Of a DNA stretch of 64,000 nucleotides, positions 1 to 10,760 are shown one piece after another; positions within the stretch are counted from its first letter, which is position 1; each line of letters starts with the position of its first letter. Under the pieces are notes generated by a model, which saw nothing but the letters and a program-made list of their open reading frames with translations, made no database searches and was not told where the DNA came from. A program made the position numbers and the translations under genes. Origin of the DNA: Apiotrichum sp. Y4204 (lineage: Eukaryota > Basidiomycota > Tremellomycetes > Trichosporonales > Trichosporonaceae); assembly GCA_025531455.1 (NCBI GenBank), contig JAMYHL010000089.1:62001-126000 (forward strand). Direction: 5' to 3'.

Positions 1-1584
1 CTTCCCAGACACCGCGCACGATCTTTGCACATTCTGTCCGCGGCATCGGCTGTCCGCGAGGCGCAAACACGCTTGGCGCGCCGCCCGCGCGTATCTGGCC
101 CCATATGTCGCCGAGCGCCTCGGATACAAGCACCTCCCAAGACACAGCGCGCTCCCATGTAAGCATATCCGCGCGGGTTGGCCAGATACGGCTGCGCTGT
201 GGCACGCCGTACGCTGGATAATGACGCTTCTTGGCGGTCACCAGGATCGGAGGGAGGAGAAGCGATGATTGACCGGTGGAAACGGGAGGTGTGCGCGAGA
301 AAACGAGGTTGACGCGCGCGACCAGCGTGCACAGCTCCCGGTCAAGGCGTAGCACATGTCCACCCACAAGGGGAAGGAGCTGGGCTGCTACCAGCGCCTC
401 GGATGTCGTCCGGCACGAAGGCGTTTCCTTCGCTTTGCCCTTACCCTTGCCGCTGTACGTGCTCCCAAAGTCAAGCGTCGTCTGGCGACGGGCAACGTCG
501 CGCAATGCGGAGATGGTTGACTCGCGAGTGGCAAGCAGGTTTTGCGGGATTTTACGCCCGCGCGCGACGCGCCGCAGTTCATCGGCGGGCATGCAAGACA
601 TGATGTCGTCGAGCGTGAGGTTGTCTTCGTCATGGGCGAGCCGCGTAATCGGTGGTGAGGGGCGGGGTGCAAGGCTGAATTTGGTGTCGATGTGTGGAGG
701 ACCATTCGTGTCCGAAGTGGCTGCCAGGCCACTCGCACATGTTTCAGCTCCGCTCTCACCGGCATCACCCCTCGGCATCCTACTCGGCCCCGCCTCACAC
801 TCGCAGACTCGAAGATACTCCTCCACGTCGGCACCACTCTCCTCAGCCCAAGCGCTACGGCGCAGCGCCTCGGCCAGATCGGGGTCGGCGCGTTCCTCTG
901 CTTCAGTGAGGCCAGTTGGAATATCGGCCCACGGCCTGCTCTTTGTCGGTGGCGAGCACGGCGTGTCGTTCCCATTCACGGTTACTGGCGGCTCTTGTTC
1001 AACAGCCGCTTCACCCTCCTCCTGAACGATATCCTCAGGCACATCTAGCTCCGCAGCGAGCACTTTCGCGGCGCGGCGCACGCCTTCCTCCCCTATCTCG
1101 CCCGAGTACGCGTCGACAAGCGTCACTATGGGGAACACGCGTGGACGGCGGAGGAGCAGGCGCGTGAGAAGGTAGTGCGGTGCGTCTGAAATAAGCATTA
1201 TAACATTATAACATTGGTATAACGCACAGGGGAGAGACAGAATGTACCGCAGGATCCACACCTCACGCGCGGTGAAGAGGTACGCCTCAGCATCGAGAAC
1301 AGTTGTGATCATTTCTGGTGTGAGATGGCTCGGGACAAGGACGTACCGTCAAAGAGGGTCACGTACATCGATTCTCGTGAGAAATCCGGCGGCTCACCGA
1401 TACCATTGACATCTTCCTGCGCGGCCTCGCGCCTCGCCTCGGCGTCCGCCTCGGCCTCCATCTCCAGCTCACGGTCCACATCCACGTCCGCCTCCTGTTC
1501 CGCCTCCACATCCCCGACGGCCCTCCGCCGCAGCTCGCGCGGCTCGGGGAACAGCAGGTCCGGTGGCGGCGGGGATGAATCCAT
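1..1584 (-). CDS. FAN1: FAN1-type structure-specific nuclease, N-terminal part (cut by window edge)
   Basis: Homologue of Fanconi-associated nuclease 1, a nuclear enzyme that cuts branched DNA during interstrand-crosslink repair. Three exons read in frame: 1584-1347, 1314-1228 and 1185-1, with introns of 32 and 42 nt. Recognisable blocks, in order: a helical start (VTLFDEMITTVLDAEAYLFT), the segment LPYAPHYLLTRLLLRRP, a SAP-like DNA-binding stretch (MPADELRRVARGRKIP, about 430-600), the block QLLPLVGGHVLRLDRELC and LVFSRTPP, then KKRHYPAYGVPQRSRIWPTR before the edge. The C-terminal TPR and VRR-NUC nuclease domain would lie outside the window. No ubiquitin-binding zinc finger is seen before the first block, as I expect for fungal members. 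The gene is divergent from NDUFA5, 318 nt away. The family call is secure; the start at 1584 is the first ATG of the open frame and less certain. Confidence 0.87.
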
Positions 1585-1902
1585 TCGCGGTTATGGGTGT
1601 GGGTGTTCCATGTCGAGATGCCAATGGTTTTGTTGTACTGTTGTTGATGGTGTTGAAACGTGTTGAGGGTGGAACGCGTCGGTGGAGGTGAGCATGGTTG
1701 ATTGGATTTTGTACTGCACAGTGCCCAGGGGACAGTCTGGGTGGAGGCGCGGAACCAAATCTGTCTCTCATGGTGAGCCTGATATTCTTCCTTCCCGAAG
1801 CTGCAGTTGTTGCTGGGTGTCAGGCCCATCCACCTCTGTTCCTTAGTTTCAATCAACTCGTCAACGATAGGCTCTCGTCTCAGCTCCATCACCACCACCA
1901 CA
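1585..1902. other. Shared divergent promoter region FAN1 / NDUFA5
   Basis: These 318 nt separate two divergent start codons, so regulatory sequence for both genes must lie here or inside the transcripts. I see no convincing TATA box. A CACCACCACCAC-type run lies directly before the NDUFA5 start. Confidence 0.5.
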
Positions 1903-2980
1903 ATGTTCCGCGCTACCCGCACCGTCTACGCCGCCGCACAGTGAGTAGCACGGGAGGAATGGGGAGGCAGAGGAGATACAGCGGTCGCACGAAAGAACGC
2001 CCGGAGGGAACTAGACGGGCGCGGTGGGCGACTGCGAATACGCCGACCTTAGGACGCTGGAATCATCATACCGCGCTCCAGACTGCATACAGCGCGACGT
2101 ATGACCGCCGAGACCGATGCGCTACAATCAGGACCGATTTTCGCACGGTGTAATGGGCGCTGAGGGAGGTCTGGTTATGTTTGGGCCGCGCGCATTTGCT
2201 GGCTCCGCGACTATCGTGACCCTGCGATTCTCCTTTCCCTTGTCCTCTCATAAGAGTCTGCTAATACGCAGGGCCCTCAAGTCCTCGACCGGCATCGCCG
2301 GCCTGGCCGTGCACCCGAAGCCGCTGCCGGCCCTCTCGCAGCTGTACAGCGAGACGCTCGCCGCTGTGTCTTCGCTCCCGGCCGACAGCGTGTACCGCCA
2401 GGGTGTTGAGAGCGTGACGAAGACGCGTCTTGCGATCGTCGAGCGCGCAGGCACCGACATTGCCGCTGCTGAGCGCGAGCTTGGCTCCATGGTCGAGGTT
2501 GCTATTGAGGAGGCCCAGGCGGAGAAGGCGCTTGTCGGCAAGATGGCGGAGTGGAAGGTGTGAGTACCGACTAGAAGTTGTGTGGAGCAGGACGGGGTGA
2601 AGAGCTTGGGCTGTGAGATGCCGGAGTGATTCGGTGTGGAACGCTACGCAGATGCCTTAGGATCGTTCCACCTGCGCTGTTCCAGGCTTCGTCCCTTTGT
2701 CGGACAGCATCAGTTGTGCAATGGACCGAGAAGTCGGGAGGGAGACTCGCATATGGCAATATATCGTCATCTGCACTCTTTCACGCCTCCTCCGTCTTTC
2801 CACAGCTTGTCCGTCGAACGCCCACACACCTGCTTTCCGTTTGCAGAACAAGCTCCGTCGAACGCCCCTTCTCTTCTTCCACCTACCCATTCGGTGCTGA
2901 CAACCAGCTGGGAGCCCCTCGAGGAGAAGCCCCTCCCCAACCAGTGGCGCTACTTCGACCCCACCGGCGACTCGCTCTAA
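1903..2980 (+). CDS. NDUFA5: NADH:ubiquinone oxidoreductase accessory subunit NDUFA5 / B13
   Basis: Accessory subunit of mitochondrial respiratory complex I, in the matrix arm. Exons 1903-1940, 2272-2559 and 2908-2980 join to a 132-residue protein. It starts MFRATRTVYAAAQ, a short basic presequence-like end. It continues with the family pattern TGIAGLAVHPKPLPALSQLY, ETLAAVSSLP, YRQGVESVTKTRL and AEWKVWEPLEEKPLPNQW, where the WEPLEEKP end is characteristic. Length matches the family. Presence of the gene implies that the organism has complex I, unlike Saccharomyces. The two introns (331 and 348 nt) are about ten times longer than the smallest introns in this window and together exceed the coding sequence. 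Confidence 0.9.
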
Positions 2981-4984
2981 ATCGCGTAGGCATGCATGAT
3001 AGAATGAAGCAGGATGGGAATGGGCTTGGCCTGCCGGGTTGTGGATAGAGGCTGAGGGGTCGAACATCCAGCTGACCGCGTCGATTACGCACAGTCTCCT
3101 CATCAACTAACGACGCATTAACTACTCACCGCCAGGCTGCCAATACCACAACAAAAGCCCCAGTCCAATATACGACGGACACTGGCGTGGTCTATTGACT
3201 CGGTCTTCAACGTCACCCCTACAAGACGCCTGGACTGTGGCCATGTGACTGGATCGCGACCTTGCGAACCGTCACAGGGGGGCTTCCGTTTGACACACTG
3301 CAGCGCCCCATGGGCTGAGCTTGATTTGAGCCGCATCAATGTTCAGATGAAGATGTCTACACTGCAAACGGGGGTAGCTTGAACACTCCTGATGCTATCT
3401 CAGTTTTGTGAAGTTATTCAGCCCTGTTCGCCCCATTCCGCGTTAGTGTCTTGCGCCACCTTCAAACGTTGGGACACTGGTGCAGATGCAGCTTGGTTTT
3501 GACGGTACTAACCCGAGAGTGCGAGTACAACTGACGGCGTCAACTACAGCTCACGTGCCCAGTGTCATCCCCAAGACGCGAATGGCATCCCGCAACGAAC
3601 CGGCGCCAATGACGCGCGGTCCGGACAATCCGGAGCCCATCTCGCATCCATGCACGAGTTCTATACATAGCTGCGCGAGCCCGAGCTGCTGGCGTCCCCC
3701 TGCTCGGGACCATCTTATCATCCCAGCCGAGATCAATACCCAAGCTACCACGCCCGTGGATAAGCTGCGCGCGCCAGATCTAGCGTTGACATAACTCGTC
3801 GTCAATGATTTTTCCGCCCTCGGATCTCCAGCCTCTGCCCCCGGGCCAGCACGTCTGCGCTTTGGCAAATCAGCGATTCTGGGCCGCGAGACAAGCACAT
3901 GACGTGACGTACCAAAGTGCAGATGCTTCCCACATGTCCCAGATTCAAGAAGTTTGGAAGTTACCGGATACCGGATCAACGATCACACGTGGGCTGCGTC
4001 TGCTGCGTCTGCTGCGTCCCCGTGGCTCTAGAATCGATGGACTCCGGGCGGAGCGGACACTGTCCCACTCCTCCTGTCACGGGAGCCCGGGGAGGGAAGA
4101 CCGTGATGAGCATGTTGAGAAGTTGACGTACCATGGACAGGGTGCATTCCATATCTCTCGTCTCACAGCTCACACCTCTCATCTTGCATCTCATTTCTCA
4201 CGCCTCCATTGCCGCTCACAGCTTGTCTCGCACCGTCAGACCCGAGATTCTGGGACACGTCACAATATGACAAGGGCGAGATCCCGAGATCTGCGGCCAC
4301 AACTTATTAGGCGTCGCACTCACCAGAAATGGAGCACGACAGCAGCGGAGAGAATAGTATGTATAGTACATTCTGAAGGCTACATCGGGAATGCCGAGTG
4401 CGATTCCCTTCCAACACTGTAGTCTACTCAGAGTGTATTGAGAAGTGCCCAACTCGCTGTATCCCCGCGATCAGCACTGTTTAAAACTGCATCTTCGCTG
4501 AATGTGGCATGTGAAGCGCGATCGTGATCCCCCGTGTTACTAGCTGTTTCTGATGCGAATCCGTCGGCGACAACCCCCTCCCTCACCCCACTGACAATAC
4601 TAATGCCCCCTTGTCTCCCGCTCAAAACGGATCCTGAAGCCATACATCTGCACATGGTCTACATGTATACGACGATGCGGTGCATGGCCGAGCCCTATTC
4701 GTAACTGAAACTGCCGGCATGGGGTCATGTCAGTGTGTCGCGTGTCTCGTGTCGGCGTGTCTGTGTGCTGATGCGGTGTGTACATGCGTCGTGGTGGTGG
4801 TGATGGTGATGATGGTAGTATGGGTATGCTATTGGTGCAGGTGGTATTATGGTATTGTATGGGCAAGAAAGTGGTGGCTGCAGCGGCGTGTCCGGCACGC
4901 GTGTGTGGCCTTGCGCCGTCTAGCAGCTATGTTGTAGTCTCCTTCTGATCACGACAAAATCTCTCGGTGGTGTTCCTGTCTCTT
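2981..4984. other. Intergenic stretch, no gene supported
   Basis: Both strands were read for spliced or short genes and nothing recognisable was found. It holds a short CTGCGT tandem run (about 3993-4018) and a GT/GA-rich simple stretch (about 4786-4860). NDUFA5 and the next gene converge onto it, so it should hold two 3' ends. Confidence 0.5.
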
Positions 4985-6910
4985 CTATTCGTCGACCTCG
5001 AGGGCAAAGCGCTGCTCGCCAACTGTGCGGCGGTAGTCGGCAAGCGAGACAACAGCCAAGTTGTTCATGGCGTTGTCTATGGCCTCCTCGCCAGTGAGGC
5101 GGCGCTGCTTGACGATACCGCTGCGGATCGTGGCGGCGAGGGCGGCGGCCGAGTCGGCAGCCCACGTCGTAGCCGACGAAGACACAGAGAGGTTGAGGGC
5201 GTGCGGCGGGAGCGTCTCGACGCCGACAAAGGCAAACTTGACGCCGCGAGGGAGGTAGCCTGCGACCCAGTCGGCGGTGCTGTCAAGCATACCAAGGCGC
5301 GGGGCGGTCGGGAGGCGCGCGAGCGGGCGGCGCTCCATCGGCGGAAGCGTGGTAATGTCCACAAGACGCTCGTCGTCGTCGTCATCTCCATTCCCGGGGT
5401 CACTCTGCGGGACGAGAACAATGATAATCTCCTTGACACTCTTGGGGAGGCCGGGGCGATAGGTGGTGGGAACACGGATGGAGGAGCGCGGGAGGCGGTG
5501 GTCCTTTGGATCGTAAGCGATGCGGAGGACGAGGCGCTCGATGCCCTCGTTGACAGGGCAAGTGGGTGCGATGGCGAGGGCGGACGAGTTTGTGTCGGTG
5601 CTTTGGTAGTCGAGGAAGCGAGACAGAATGACAAGGCGGCGGGGCGCGAAGCGGTTGAGTGTGTGTTCGTCCCATGTCGGCGTGTCGACGCGGCTGAACT
5701 CGTCCGCCTGCTTCGAGTCGTGCATGTGCACGCGCAAGACGTCGGGGCACGCAATCACCGGCTGGCGTGGCGGAAGCCGGAGGTGGCCGACGAGATCAAT
5801 GACCTTGGCGTTGTGGAGAATCGCCCGGATCGGGCCCGTGATGTGCGCCTCGCGCTGCGCGAGCACGTCGTCAAACGTCGTCTCCTGCGTCGCGGCCGGC
5901 GCGCCGTCGCGGTGGATGTGTAGCGGGTCCGTCCATGTGCAGTTGACAATCACAGGCTCTGGGTCATCCCACCCTACCCACGAGAACCACGGCCCCGTCG
6001 GACACCCATACCCTTCCAAGTCGACCATGGGTCCTGCTGCCGAGGCCGCCGTGTCCTGTTGCGAGCGATCGCGCAGGCTCATCACGACATGTGAGCTGAT
6101 TAGGTCGCGCACGCGTGTCCGCATCTCCCGGGAAGTGTCGTGCAGCTTGGCGAGGGCCTCGCGTGAGCATGCAGAGATGATCGCGTCCATGACATCGGGA
6201 TATGCCTTGTGGTCAATAATGACCCGCGGAGGCGGCGCTGCTGCTGCTGCTGCCGCGGCTAGCCGCCTTTGTGCAAGTGCACGCTGCATGCTGCTACCAT
6301 GGCTGCCGCTGCTGCCGCTTGCACTCGCACTCCCGTTCGCTCCCGCCGCCGCGCGGTCCTCTAGTGGTGTTGTCGGCTCTGGTGACGATGATTGACTCGA
6401 GTGTGACGATGAAGAGTCCGATCGCTTGTTCCGCGGTCCCTTGCGCCAGGCGTCGCTTGCATTGCGGCGTTTCTGCGGGTTTGTCCATTCTGGTCCAGCT
6501 CTCCGACTTGCGTCTCGGCCATTCCCGACGCCACTCGCTCCCTCACCCACATCCTCACCGTCAACGTCCATGCTGTCCGCCACCAGGAGCTTGCGTTTCG
6601 CTGGCCCCGAGGGCCCGGCGACGGCTGACCGTAATGGCGGGAGCGCGGGGACGAGCGGCGACTTGGACTTGGGCAGACACAGTGCCGGGTCGGCATTCTG
6701 TGCTTGGTAGCCCCACAGGTCGACGGCGGCGGAGCAAAAGTCGAAATTGTGTGTGTGGAGGGAAAAGTTCTCGCGCTCGTTCATCTCGTACAGGTCGTGT
6801 GGGCCGCGCGCCGTCGACATGGTCGCCATGGTCGCGCGGGTCGGTGCGGAGGTCGCCTCGGATGATAGCGAGCGTGGAGAGCGCTCCATCGTGGATGTGG
6901 AGGGCGGCAA
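4985..6910 (-). CDS. F-box-like hypothetical protein of a lineage-expanded type
   Basis: A single uninterrupted frame of 641 residues. The first 220 residues are low complexity (Ser, Pro, Ala, basic patches, a run of eight alanines near residue 215). An F-box-like helical segment follows at about 226-273, with the pattern IDHKAYPDVMDAIISACSRE then LHDTSREMRTRV and HVVMSLRD. The rest (about 274-641) looks like a folded domain of alternating strands and helices, with a D/E-rich insert near 525. From memory, Trichosporonales genomes carry many proteins starting with an 'HxAYPxxxDxI...L...SR..R.R' segment and few defined functions; I use that only as a guide. A role as a substrate adaptor of an SCF ubiquitin ligase is inference. 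Several in-frame ATGs lie in the first 35 residues, so the start is uncertain. Confidence 0.62.
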   Translation of the reverse strand: MPPSTSTMERSPRSLSSEATSAPTRATMATMSTARGPHDLYEMNERENFSLHTHNFDFCSAAVDLWGYQAQNADPALCLPKSKSPLVPALPPLRSAVAGPSGPAKRKLLVADSMDVDGEDVGEGASGVGNGRDASRRAGPEWTNPQKRRNASDAWRKGPRNKRSDSSSSHSSQSSSPEPTTPLEDRAAAGANGSASASGSSGSHGSSMQRALAQRRLAAAAAAAAPPPRVIIDHKAYPDVMDAIISACSREALAKLHDTSREMRTRVRDLISSHVVMSLRDRSQQDTAASAAGPMVDLEGYGCPTGPWFSWVGWDDPEPVIVNCTWTDPLHIHRDGAPAATQETTFDDVLAQREAHITGPIRAILHNAKVIDLVGHLRLPPRQPVIACPDVLRVHMHDSKQADEFSRVDTPTWDEHTLNRFAPRRLVILSRFLDYQSTDTNSSALAIAPTCPVNEGIERLVLRIAYDPKDHRLPRSSIRVPTTYRPGLPKSVKEIIIVLVPQSDPGNGDDDDDERLVDITTLPPMERRPLARLPTAPRLGMLDSTADWVAGYLPRGVKFAFVGVETLPPHALNLSVSSSATTWAADSAAALAATIRSGIVKQRRLTGEEAIDNAMNNLAVVSLADYRRTVGEQRFALEVDE

Positions 6911-7380
6911 TGTGGGAGTGTCACTTGGTCACTTGCAACAACCTCCGGGACAGTGATAAAGGGGTCAAGTTGCAGGCAGAGGCGGTGGACCAGGTGCTCG
7001 TCTGCTTTGAGTCTGCAGTGCTTTGCAGTGCTTTGCTGCTTGCGTTGCTTGTTTCTGAAGAAACGGGTGGCGCTGGGGTCTCACGGGTGTGAGGCGGGGC
7101 TCGCATGTTACTTTTTATCCTTTTGCTGTACATCTACTGATATCAGTAGCTCGCTGCCTCTCCGCTCTCCCCGCACACCGCGGCATCTGCGGGCAAGGGC
7201 CTGAAAGGCAGGCGACGTGAACTCAGGACAAGGACAGGTCGGATCGGTCAACAAACTCCACAACCTCGTCCTGTTCCTCCTCTTCTCCCCTGGCCCGTGG
7301 CCTGCTTCGCCGTCCAGGGATCTCTCATCTCGTTCTGCACCGCGCACCGCGGTGTGCCCCCGGCGGTGTGCGGCATGCGC

Positions 7381-7418
7381 CCAGAGCCAGAGCCACAAAG
7401 CCAGAGCCAGAGCCAGAA
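7381..7418. repeat. GAGCCA-type short tandem repeat
   Basis: About five imperfect copies of the hexamer CAGAGC/GAGCCA, interrupted by CACAAA, within the 6.3-kb gene-poor stretch. Confidence 0.75.
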
Positions 7419-7559
7419 TCTGATCAGGTCCGCCAGGTCCGCCGTCACCGCTCGGGAACGCGAGAACGCCAGAACGGCAAGAGGAGAGAGGAGAGAGCAA
7501 TTCCTCCCCGCGGACAGAAGGAAAAAAAAAAAAATATGGAAACAAGGAAAACCCAGCAA

Positions 7560-7610
7560 AAATAAAATAAAATAAAATAAAAATCAAATTCAAAAAAAAA
7601 AAAAAAAAAA
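7560..7610. repeat. (AAAAT)n run ending in about 20 A
   Basis: Four to five AAAAT units, a short mixed A-rich linker, then an uninterrupted A tract ending near 7610. A separate A run lies near 7509. The order (pentamer repeat, then pure A) resembles the tail of a retroposed sequence, but no retrotransposon coding region is visible upstream. Confidence 0.7.
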
Positions 7611-8119
7611 ATCAGTGCCAAGGCACGTCGGCCAGAAAGACAGGAGCGAGACTGACGAGGCCAGCACGAGATGATCATTGTATCCGTCCGGCAAGTTTCC
7701 GGTGAATGCGGGTGAGCCAGTCCCCAACCATCCAGACCTGCCCCTCGTGGGGCCTGTGTCCAACTTTGGTACTGTACCAGATTGTGACGCCTGTTGCTGG
7801 GTTTGGCTCTGTTGCAGCTCATATGACAGGGAGCCGACGGCGTCTTGAGAGCCACGAGCAGTCGCTGGTCTCTACTGTGGTCGCCGTTCTGAACCTGAAG
7901 AACGCCGTCTGCAAGCCATGCACGCCAGCTGCCGACCGTGCCACCACTGCGGATCGCAATATCGTGCGAGTGCTTATCGCGCAAGAAGCAATGTATGTCG
8001 CGCCATCCGCCACGAGTTGCATGTCCACATGTGGATAACGCCACCCCGTGTATCTCGAGTATCTCTCCTCCCCCGCACTCCCTGCACTCCTAGACCTGTT
8101 GTCCCCGTGGCCCACGGTA

Positions 8120-8148
8120 TTGATCCTTGATCCTTGATCCTTGATCCC
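8120..8148. repeat. TGATCCT heptamer repeat
   Basis: Four consecutive copies of a heptamer, TGATCCT, the last imperfect. Confidence 0.8.
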
Positions 8149-8289
8149 ATGATCCATGAGATGAACCACACCGTCGGCCATTGGCATGCCACTTTGCCAC
8201 TTGGCACACGGGACTTGGCCACCTGGACGCGGCCACTCATGACTAATTGACAAGCCCTCTTTCTCATCAGCGCACCCCGCGCACCCCAC

Positions 8290-8316
8290 ACCCCGACCCC
8301 GACCTCGACCCCGACG
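8290..8316. repeat. CCCCGA hexamer repeat
   Basis: Four near-perfect CCCCGA/CCTCGA units. It is the same scale of repeat as others in this block. Confidence 0.7.
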
Positions 8317-9076
8317 ATAACGGCCGCTAACAGGCAGACTGCGGCGCACAGGGCGTGCATTCATGTGACCCGGAGCTTATCCTGTCGCGCTCCCGGGTGC
8401 AGCCCGGTGCCCGTGGTGACTCTCCGGACTCGCCGGAAGCTGCTATACAGACCATACGTGATTCACGACACAGATTCCAGAAGCAGGTGCAGGAAACAAT
8501 GCCAGGGGGTATAGGAAGTGGGGCCATGACCGTGACCAGTGGGGAACTGTAGTGACGGAATCGCATAATCCGCATCTTCTGGTCCCCTCGATGGCTAGAT
8601 GCCCAGATGCAGGGAGCGCTCTTGGCCTTCTTACAGCGCTTACAGCTCCTATTGTGGCAGCTTTGCTTGCTACTCGCAGCGTGCAGAGCCCATATCATCC
8701 AGCATCCAGGACCTCGGTGACGACGCGCCTACCGCCAGCTCTGCGCCATGTACTAGGATAAGCATGACGGAAAAGACGGAAGAGGCGGAACCCCAACGGC
8801 ACGCAGCCGCGGCTACGACCTCCTGATGCTCCGCCCACTTGAAGGGTTGGCATTGTTGTGTGTGTTTGTACATTACACCCCTGTTGGGCAGGAGATGCAC
8901 CCATTGTTGTCCTCGATGCCCTCCGTGCACTGCGCACAGACAGAAGATGGCATGGATTGTGTGGGGTACAAAGGTAATGGTAACGACGCCGAGAAAGAAT
9001 GATTTACCCCGACGGGGCATCCACATGCTCCATACGCTCGGACCGATCGACAGGATGACAGAATGACAGGATTCAT

Positions 9077-9117
9077 GCTCCTGGCTCCTGGCTCCTGGAT
9101 GACTCCTGGATCCTGGA
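9077..9117. repeat. CTCCTGG heptamer repeat
   Basis: Three adjacent CTCCTGG units followed by two spaced copies (CTCCTGGA, TCCTGGA). Confidence 0.78.
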
Positions 9118-9930
9118 TATACTCTGGTGCACTTCTGGATCGAACATTGGGCTGGGGGTGTATGCTGTCACTGTCAATACTGCATGCAGCAGCCAAGTGG
9201 TCCAAAGAGGGTTTAGGTCTGGAAAGGCTGCCGAGATATGACAGCACCCCGCGTAGTCATTTCCTGCCCGCTCCGTCTCCGCAGGAGGGGTTACACTGTA
9301 GCTTTGTAGCTTTCTCGTAGCCCGACGAAGCACAGTTTCCGGGAAATCCGGGTTGCTATGCGTATTTGGGTTACATTTTATCTTCTCGCCTCGCTCGTTT
9401 CCTTTCTTCCCTTTTCTTCTGAATCATTACATTCTCTTCGCCATGCTTGGCTTTATCTATTCTGGACCCGAGTCTGTAGAGCGTATACCCCTCTGTGAGA
9501 ATGCTGCGCGGCACTGAGAAGCAACGATGCGGGGGATAGCGTCACCAGGTGCGGAAGGTCGGTGAAACTGTCTTTTCGCACTGCGAGGCTCCGGCTGCGT
9601 GCCTCGCGCCTCGGAGCTGTCGCGGATTAGGTTGGTCGGATTCCCAGCTCCTGCCACTCTGGTACTCTGGACACGGCACGAGCGCAGAGGACACAGAGCA
9701 CATGAGCACAAGAAAGCGGCATGTATCGGAAGTGTGGCAACTACTAATGTCTCTTTCTCTCCTGGCTGTCGTTTAGGCTGATATTCCCGAGATTTCCGGG
9801 CAGACAACAGGCGTCGTGGATCCTGACAGAACCTTGATTCCGACGGTGGCTCCTGTAAACCCGGAGCATATCTAGGATCCGAGGCACAGTGCCGCAGAAC
9901 AAAATACAAGACCTTCCGATGCATAGGGGG

Positions 9931-9977
9931 CCTCGTGGCTCGTGGCTCGTGGCTCGTGGCTCGTGGCCCGTGGCTCT
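9931..9977. repeat. CTCGTGG heptamer repeat
   Basis: About six consecutive units of CTCGTGG with one C/T change in the fifth. It has the same unit length as the repeats near 8130 and 9090. Confidence 0.82.
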
Positions 9978-10738
9978 CCTTAGCGCCTTAGCTCCCTCTG
10001 GATCGGATCCAGGCAATGTCACACCCCCTCGCTGTGTCAGGTGTGATCGTGTCGGGCGTCTCAAGTGTCGTCCGCCCTTACGGTACTGGCTGTTGTCTAG
10101 TTCCTACTTACGCTGCGTGTCGGTCGCGCCGTAACAATGGGAGTGAGGGACAGCGTCACCAAGACAATGGTTGTGGTTCCAAGATGGTTCCAAGGCCCCG
10201 TGCCAGCCGGCTGAGGAGACGTCGTCGGAGAGTCCGAAAGGGAGCATGGGGGCATGGAGATCCATGTCCTTGGACATGGTCAGTTGCTAGCTACGGGCGC
10301 CGGTGGCGTCACCAGCCATGGAATGCAGCGATTGAGCACAGACAGCAGCAGCCAGCTGACCCGCTCAGCGCCACCACTATCGAGACTATCGAGGAATAGA
10401 ACGCCACTTGACCAGTTGGCTACTCGTGTGCTTCTGCCGGGGATGCCGCGTGCCGGTCGTGCCGGGGCGGCAACAGGCCAGTGCGCGAGAACAGTGCGCA
10501 GGCGACCGCGTGCTGCGAAGGCGCCGAGATCACACATCGCATTCACTGGCCGAGACCGGGGTGGCGGATGGCGGAATGTAGTCCTGCACTTGTCCTTAAC
10601 GATCGAGCGGCCGACGGTCCTCGATCCGGTCTCGCGTCTCGTCATCGGCCGCAAGCCCGGCAGCTGCATACCCTGTCCCAGCATCCTGGGCCATCCTGGA
10701 TATCCTGTAGGTGTGGAAAGTGCACGAGGTTCATGAGT

Positions 10739-10760
10739 CTCCGGCTCCGGCTCCGGTCCG
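10739..10760. repeat. CCGGCT hexamer repeat
   Basis: Three to four CCGGCT units (CTCCGG on the other register) next to ordinary intergenic sequence. Confidence 0.65.

Noticed and set aside
4967..5923. 318-codon plus-strand frame opposite the F-box-like gene
   Set aside because: Antisense shadow; the minus-strand frame carries the conserved segment.
9931..9977. Regular repeats considered as a CRISPR-like array
   Set aside because: Units are 7 nt with no spacers in a eukaryotic genome; a simple tandem repeat.
10036..10090. Cysteine pattern CxxC...KC on the plus strand resembling a Zn2Cys6 cluster
   Set aside because: Spacing is C-x2-C-x7-C instead of C-x2-C-x6-C, the second half of the motif is missing and no open gene surrounds it.
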